The position numbers were made by a program, and so were the translations under genes. Below, piece after piece: positions 14,258-17,112 of a stretch of DNA of 17,112 bases; positions within the stretch are counted from its first letter, which is position 1; the number at the start of each line of letters is the position of its first letter. Under the pieces are notes generated by a model. It was not told where the DNA came from and did no database searches. It saw nothing but the letters and a program-made list of their open reading frames with translations. This DNA comes from an uncultured Spirochaetales bacterium (GTDB lineage Bacteria > Spirochaetota > Spirochaetia > Treponematales > Treponemataceae): contig CAMGSV010000030.1 in NCBI GenBank assembly GCA_946061495.1, forward strand, positions 1 through 17,112, read 5' to 3'.

Positions 14258-14286
14258 ACTATATCAAAAGATTAGCTTCACTTCAA
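14258..14286 (-). promoter_or_regulatory. Promoter for the small gene and putP
   Basis: On the minus strand TTGAAG (14286-14281), a 17-bp spacer, TATAGT (14263-14258). The leader before the small gene's ATG is about 83 nt. The stretch 14169-14312 holds nothing else I can support. Confidence 0.65.
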
Positions 14287-14312
14287 GGAGTTGCCTCCTG
14301 CTCCAGTACGGC

Positions 14313-14894
14313 CTACAGGCTGCTGCGAAAACGACGGCTCGTCCAGAAATGGCGGCACAAAGGCAGGCAGCACAGAATCAGCAGGCTGAGTGCCACCACA
14401 CCTCCTCGGCTTGCTCCAATAGTGGCCACAAGAGACAGCACAAAGCTCAATACATCTGCCCCGCCAGTAGCCACCAGCAAAAGCCAAGCTAGAACAGCGG
14501 CCAACGGAACCTCCAACAGCAGCTTTATCAGGCTGGTCATAGGAATGGCTCCCTCTCCTACTAAAAAGGCCAGCAGGCAGGGAAGGATTCCCGCAGCTAC
14601 GGCCAAGCCGCACTTTGCCACAAAGGGGGAGAAAAAGCCGCAGCCCCCATTCAGCAGAAAGAGGAGGCCGCCGCTACGAAAATCATTCTTGAGGCTGTCG
14701 CAGAGAAACTGGCAGGTAAGGGCCACCGAAAGGACGGCCACCGCCCAGCTGGGGGAGATGTCAAGTCCGAGCCGCTCCGGGGGATAGAGGGAAACCACGG
14801 TGGCGGCAAGCCAGGCCACCAGGACAAAGCCTGTCAGCTTGGGGTTCCGCACCAGGTCCCGCAGCTCCTTTTTCAGGCAGAACAGGAACCCCAT
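14313..14894 (-). CDS. ABC-2-like permease paralogue, membrane protein
   Basis: 193 residues with about six membrane segments. It begins with the amphipathic interface helix LFCLKKELRDLVRNPKLTGF, as in ABC-2 permeases. After the second helix it has QFLCDSLKNDFRSGGLLFLL NGG, the same pattern (Q-x-L-x-D-S ... D ... G ... LN-x-G) as the two AT-richer permeases upstream. It is therefore a diverged member of that array. The TGA of the ATPase gene and this ATG overlap by 1 nt (TGATG), which indicates translational coupling and a shared complex. Richer in GC than the others. No substrate can be inferred. No clear terminator follows. Confidence 0.78.
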   Translation of the reverse strand: MGFLFCLKKELRDLVRNPKLTGFVLVAWLAATVVSLYPPERLGLDISPSWAVAVLSVALTCQFLCDSLKNDFRSGGLLFLLNGGCGFFSPFVAKCGLAVAAGILPCLLAFLVGEGAIPMTSLIKLLLEVPLAAVLAWLLLVATGGADVLSFVLSLVATIGASRGGVVALSLLILCCLPLCRHFWTSRRFRSSL

Positions 14895-15511
14895 CAGGCA
14901 AACTCCCTGTAGGCCGCCTGAAGCCGCTCCACGTCCATACCCTCACCCTCCCACTGCCAGGAGATGCCGCCGTCCTTGATGAAGAGGATGCGGTGGGCGC
15001 ACTCGGCGGTGAGGTAGAGGTCGTGGGAGGTGATGACCACCGTCCGCTCCAGCCGGGACAGCACCGCCACCAGATGCTGGGCGTTGGTGGGGTCAAGGCT
15101 GGCGAAGGGCTCGTCCAAAAGCAGCAGCTCCTTTCCGCTGGCGATTGCCACCACCAGGGAGGCCATCATGGACTGGCCGGTGGAAAGGCTCCGCACCGGC
15201 GCCTTGCAGAAGGCTTCCGCCCCGAAAAGCTGGTAGGCATCCCGCCAGTCCTCCCGCTTGTGGGCCTCCAGAATGTCCAGATGCTCCTTGAGGGAAAAGT
15301 GGCGGATGAGGCCGCCGCTGGCCGGCACGAACCAGGCGGGGGCGGCTTCCATCTTGGAGGGCAGGATGCCGCTGAGGAGCTTGAGCAGGGTGGTCTTTCC
15401 CGCCCCGTTGTGGCCGCAGACCACGGTGGTCCTGCCCTCCGGCACCTCCAGCTCCAGGCTGGTGAACAGGGGACGGTTCCGCTTGTATCCAAAATTGACG
15501 GTGAAATTCAT
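14894..15511 (-). CDS. ABC transporter ATP-binding protein
   Basis: 205 residues, one nucleotide-binding domain. Walker A GHNGAGKTT (33-41), signature LSTGQ (109-113), Walker B LLLLDEPFASLD (129-140) and H-loop histidine in VITSHD (159-164) are all present. The segment where the Q-loop glutamine is expected reads FVPASGG (61-67), without glutamine. The helical subdomain is short. AAGGAGG lies 6 nt before ATG 15509-15511; the longer upstream frame is antisense-like and overlaps the permease gene. 17 nt separate it from the permease stop upstream, and it overlaps the next permease by 1 nt. The only ATPase in the window for four permease genes. Probably an exporter or immunity-type ABC-2 system (inference). 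Confidence 0.92.
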   Translation of the reverse strand: MNFTVNFGYKRNRPLFTSLELEVPEGRTTVVCGHNGAGKTTLLKLLSGILPSKMEAAPAWFVPASGGLIRHFSLKEHLDILEAHKREDWRDAYQLFGAEAFCKAPVRSLSTGQSMMASLVVAIASGKELLLLDEPFASLDPTNAQHLVAVLSRLERTVVITSHDLYLTAECAHRILFIKDGGISWQWEGEGMDVERLQAAYREFA

Positions 15512-15528
15512 AGTCGCCTCCTTGTCGC

Positions 15529-16110
15529 CTACAGCTGGGTCCTGTACCGCAATGAGTTGAAGGAGCGGTAGGCAAGCCGAACCAGGATGATGGCCGCCGC
15601 CATGGTGACTCCCGCCCGCATGAGGGTGGACAGGGTGAGCAGCAAAAACACCCCGGCAAAGATGATGCAGGTGGTAATCAGGGCGCTGGCAATCTCTGCT
15701 CCACGGGCAAACACCATCGCCAGCTGCATGATAGCGGCTATGGCCACCACAAGGGGCAGGAACCACAGGATGTCAGCAAGGGAAAAATGTTGCACAACAT
15801 AAGGAGTATTTACCAAAACTATCACTAGTGCCTGGAACAGAGCAAACAGGATTTTTACCACAAAAACCTGAAAAAACCTCATATCAATATTATGCAAGAA
15901 TATAGAACCTTTTGAAGTTGTATCCGTCAGGTACGAATCATACAGATACTGACAGACACACATCAATATAAAACAGATGAAGAATTCAGAATCCAATTTC
16001 CAAGCAAGTATTCTAAAAATATACACCAAAGTCAACATAATCAAAAAAAATAACCAAGACTTATAGTTGTTGAGAAAATCTTTGAGTTCTTTGCGAAATA
16101 AAACAAGCAT
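15529..16110 (-). CDS. ABC-2-like permease, paralogue with conserved C-terminal module
   Basis: 193 residues, about six membrane helices. N-terminal interface helix VLFRKELKDFLNNYKSW; coupling-loop motif QYLYDSYLTDTTSKGSIFL; C-terminus RAGVTMAAAIILVRLAYRSF NSLRYRTQL. Start chosen at ATG 16108-16110 by alignment to the next paralogue (IFFLRKEFKDFFHNYKSW). A longer frame upstream would start at a TTG. There is only a weak AGGA about 10 nt before the ATG. TTGACA-16-TAGGAT ends 8 nt before it, so the mRNA may have almost no leader. The 3' third (15529-15790) is GC-rich and the rest AT-rich, a mosaic that suggests recombination between copies. ATPase gene follows after 17 nt. Confidence 0.78.
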   Translation of the reverse strand: MLVLFRKELKDFLNNYKSWLFFLIMLTLVYIFRILAWKLDSEFFICFILMCVCQYLYDSYLTDTTSKGSIFLHNIDMRFFQVFVVKILFALFQALVIVLVNTPYVVQHFSLADILWFLPLVVAIAAIMQLAMVFARGAEIASALITTCIIFAGVFLLLTLSTLMRAGVTMAAAIILVRLAYRSFNSLRYRTQL

Positions 16111-16118
16111 TAAGAATA

Positions 16119-16146
16119 ATCCTAGAATAAAAACAATGATTGTCAA
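16119..16146 (-). promoter_or_regulatory. Promoter just upstream of permease 15529-16110
   Basis: On the minus strand a perfect TTGACA (16146-16141), 16 bp, TAGGAT (16124-16119), 8 nt before ATG 16110. Would give a 1-2 nt leader. Confidence 0.45.
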
Positions 16147-16205
16147 GCGTAATAATACATTGCATACTCCTGACAATCATATCCAAACATCACTTCCTCA
16201 ACTTC

Positions 16206-16221
16206 TAACATAGATATGTTA
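16206..16221. promoter_or_regulatory. Operator-like palindrome between permease genes
   Basis: TAACATA-GA-TATGTTA: perfect 7-bp arms around 2 nt. It overlaps the stop codon of the tiny 16219-16275 ORF and lies 60 bp upstream of the TTGACA at 16141-16146. Confidence 0.4.
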
Positions 16222-16275
16222 AAAAGCAAGGCCACCAGCAAGCATCATGACAACAATAAAGAACAACTTCAGCAT
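16219..16275 (-). CDS. Possible 18-residue hydrophobic peptide
   Basis: In the 230-nt gap between two permease genes, the minus strand encodes MLKLFFIVVMMLAGGLAF. A purine-rich TAGGTAAGGAA runs directly up to the ATG (TAGG is 7 nt away), and a TTGACA-17-TAGCAT promoter lies about 30 nt upstream. It could be a single-pass membrane peptide or a chance ORF. A second short ORF on the same strand (22 codons from ATG 16212, acidic then Tyr-rich) has no ribosome site. Confidence 0.25.
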   Translation of the reverse strand: MLKLFFIVVMMLAGGLAF

Positions 16276-16305
16276 TTCCTTACCTACTTTAGTAGTATTA
16301 ACTAT

Positions 16306-16334
16306 ATGCTATAACGATATTTATCATCTGTCAA
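16306..16334 (-). promoter_or_regulatory. Promoter in the permease intergenic gap
   Basis: On the minus strand TTGACA (16334-16329), 17 bp, TAGCAT (16311-16306). It follows the upstream permease's stop by 6 nt, at the same position as the TTGACA after the 17015 copy. Confidence 0.45.
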
Positions 16335-16340
16335 GGAAAA

Positions 16341-16925
16341 CTACAGCTGGATACGGTACCGCAGGGAATTGAAGGAGCAGTAGGCCAACCGCACTAGGAT
16401 GATGGCTGCAGCCATGGTGACTCCCGCCCGCATGAGGGGAAGGGGAAGGAGAAGCAATGACGTTACGGAGCCTAAAATAACCACTGCAGAAACAGTGAAG
16501 CTCGTCAATTCCGAGCCTTGGGACATCATCGCCGTTAATAACATCAATGAAGTTATGGCAACACAAAGAGGCAAAAGCCAAAGGAAATCTACTGCTCTAA
16601 AAGCTTCTAAAAACAAGTCAAAATTGACAGCAAGACTGACAAGCATCACAAGGATTCCCATCACAACTTTCACAAACATCAGGGTCATAAAGCTCCTGCC
16701 AGAATTCAATATGAAAATCATTCCCTTTTCCGTTGTATCGGTAAGGAAGGAGTCATACAGATATTGGCAGACAGCTATAAGGATACAGATGATGAAAGGA
16801 TAACCTCCCAACTCCTTGTCGAACAACTGAAATATTCTTGGAGCACCAGCAGCAATCACAAGAGAAAGCCAACTTTTATAATTGTGGAAAAAATCCTTGA
16901 ATTCTTTTCTTAGGAAAAAAATCAT
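16341..16925 (-). CDS. ABC-2-like permease, second paralogue
   Basis: 194 residues, about six membrane helices, same plan as the 15529-16110 protein: IFFLRKEFKDFFHNYKSWLS at the start; QYLYDSFLTDTTEKGMIFIL NSG after helix 2; RAGVTMAAAIILVRLAYCSF NSLRYRIQL at the end. The D...EKG...L element resembles the cytoplasmic E-x-G-T-L coupling helix of ABC-2 permeases (inference). ATG 16923-16925 has GGAG abutting it and GGGGAG 11 nt upstream, so the ribosome site is imperfect. Own promoter TTGACA-17-TATCCT at 16980-17008. No ATPase between it and the next permease, so it may share the ATPase at 14894-15511 by pairing with another permease. Confidence 0.78.
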   Translation of the reverse strand: MIFFLRKEFKDFFHNYKSWLSLVIAAGAPRIFQLFDKELGGYPFIICILIAVCQYLYDSFLTDTTEKGMIFILNSGRSFMTLMFVKVVMGILVMLVSLAVNFDLFLEAFRAVDFLWLLPLCVAITSLMLLTAMMSQGSELTSFTVSAVVILGSVTSLLLLPLPLMRAGVTMAAAIILVRLAYCSFNSLRYRIQL

Positions 16926-16979
16926 CTCCAGTCAAGCTCCCCAAAAATATACAGGCAATATCGATACCCGATAATGCCT

Positions 16980-17008
16980 AGGATAACTCTGACTTTTCTA
17001 TCTGTCAA
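16980..17008 (-). promoter_or_regulatory. Promoter for permease 16341-16925
   Basis: On the minus strand TTGACA (17008-17003), a 17-bp spacer, TATCCT (16985-16980). Leader of about 50 nt to the ATG. It begins 6 nt after the preceding permease's stop codon. Confidence 0.5.
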
Positions 17009-17014
17009 GGAAAC

Positions 17015-17112
17015 CTACAGCTGGGTTCGGTAGCCCAGGGAATTGAAGGAGCGGTCGGCAAGCCGAACCAGGATGATGGCCGCAGCCATGGTGACTCCCG
17101 CCCGCATGAGGG
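17015..17112 (-). CDS. C-terminal end of a third tandem permease paralogue (partial)
   Basis: The last 32 codons are present; the gene continues past the right edge. The translation LMRAGVTMAAAIILVRLADR SFNSLGYRTQL is nearly the same as the ends of the 15529 and 16341 permeases. By eye over 98 aligned bases it matches the 15529 copy at 89 and the 16341 copy at 87 positions; the innermost 28 bases are the same in all three. Stop TAG at 17015-17017. Confidence 0.8.
   Translation of the reverse strand, partial: LMRAGVTMAAAIILVRLADRSFNSLGYRTQL

Noticed and set aside
15511..15766. Upstream extension of the ABC ATPase to residue -85
   Set aside because: The extension overlaps the permease C-terminus out of frame and is His/Gly/Cys-rich; the internal ATG at 15511 has a perfect ribosome site.
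16146..16212. 22-codon minus-strand ORF starting MLEVEEVMFGYD as a peptide precursor for the ABC exporter
   Set aside because: No ribosome site, ends inside a TTGACA promoter, and no modification enzyme or leader-peptidase gene nearby; kept only as a remark in the gap finding.

Overview
The window looks like chromosomal DNA from a low-redox, fermentative bacterium, most likely a Firmicute of the Negativicutes type. This is an inference from gene content: NADPH-dependent FMN-reductase-like and nitroreductase flavoproteins, a free-standing B12 methionine-synthase reactivation domain next to metF, PutP, and strong AGGAGG ribosome sites. I could not confirm it by search. No rRNA, tRNA, CRISPR array, transposase or complete phage gene is visible.

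Layout. 1-287 (-): end of a frameshifted secreted-protein gene. 417-3834 (+): a flavodoxin-fold iron-sulfur/FMN protein, a 662-residue polytopic membrane protein of unknown function, and an AT-rich GyrI-like ligand-binding protein. 3950-4181 (-): the broken N-terminus of a Fic-family AMP-transferase gene, with the catalytic part gone. 4279-5202 (-): a secreted SUMF1-fold protein lacking the catalytic cysteines. 5353-7224 (-): an AT-rich cluster of small proteins (TM2 protein, membrane-anchored coiled coil, secreted protein, acidic coiled coil, frameshifted lipoprotein). It is driven from a near-consensus promoter at 7312-7340 that diverges from a small XRE repressor (7375-7653 +), with an 18-bp dyad between them. 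7778-9754 (-): RecQ. 10037-12243 (-): nitroreductase, B12 methionine synthase activation protein and MetF. 12373-14168 (-): PutP and, upstream, a frameshifted small gene. 14313-17112 (-): an ABC transporter locus with one ATPase and four paralogous small permeases (the last one partial). Three of these end in almost the same about 98-bp DNA module.

Three themes run through the window. First, three unrelated genes (xre, recQ, metF) lack a Shine-Dalgarno site and have a -10 hexamer ending exactly 6 nt before the ATG. They should be transcribed as leaderless mRNAs, while neighbouring genes use ordinary AGGAGG sites. Second, small accessory genes are repeatedly broken by 1-nt shifts (left edge, 6938-7224, 13916-14168, and the Fic remnant), while about 10 kb of larger genes are intact, which suggests gene decay rather than poor sequence. 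Third, the permease array shows tandem duplication with homogenised 3' ends, and each unit carries its own TTGACA promoter.
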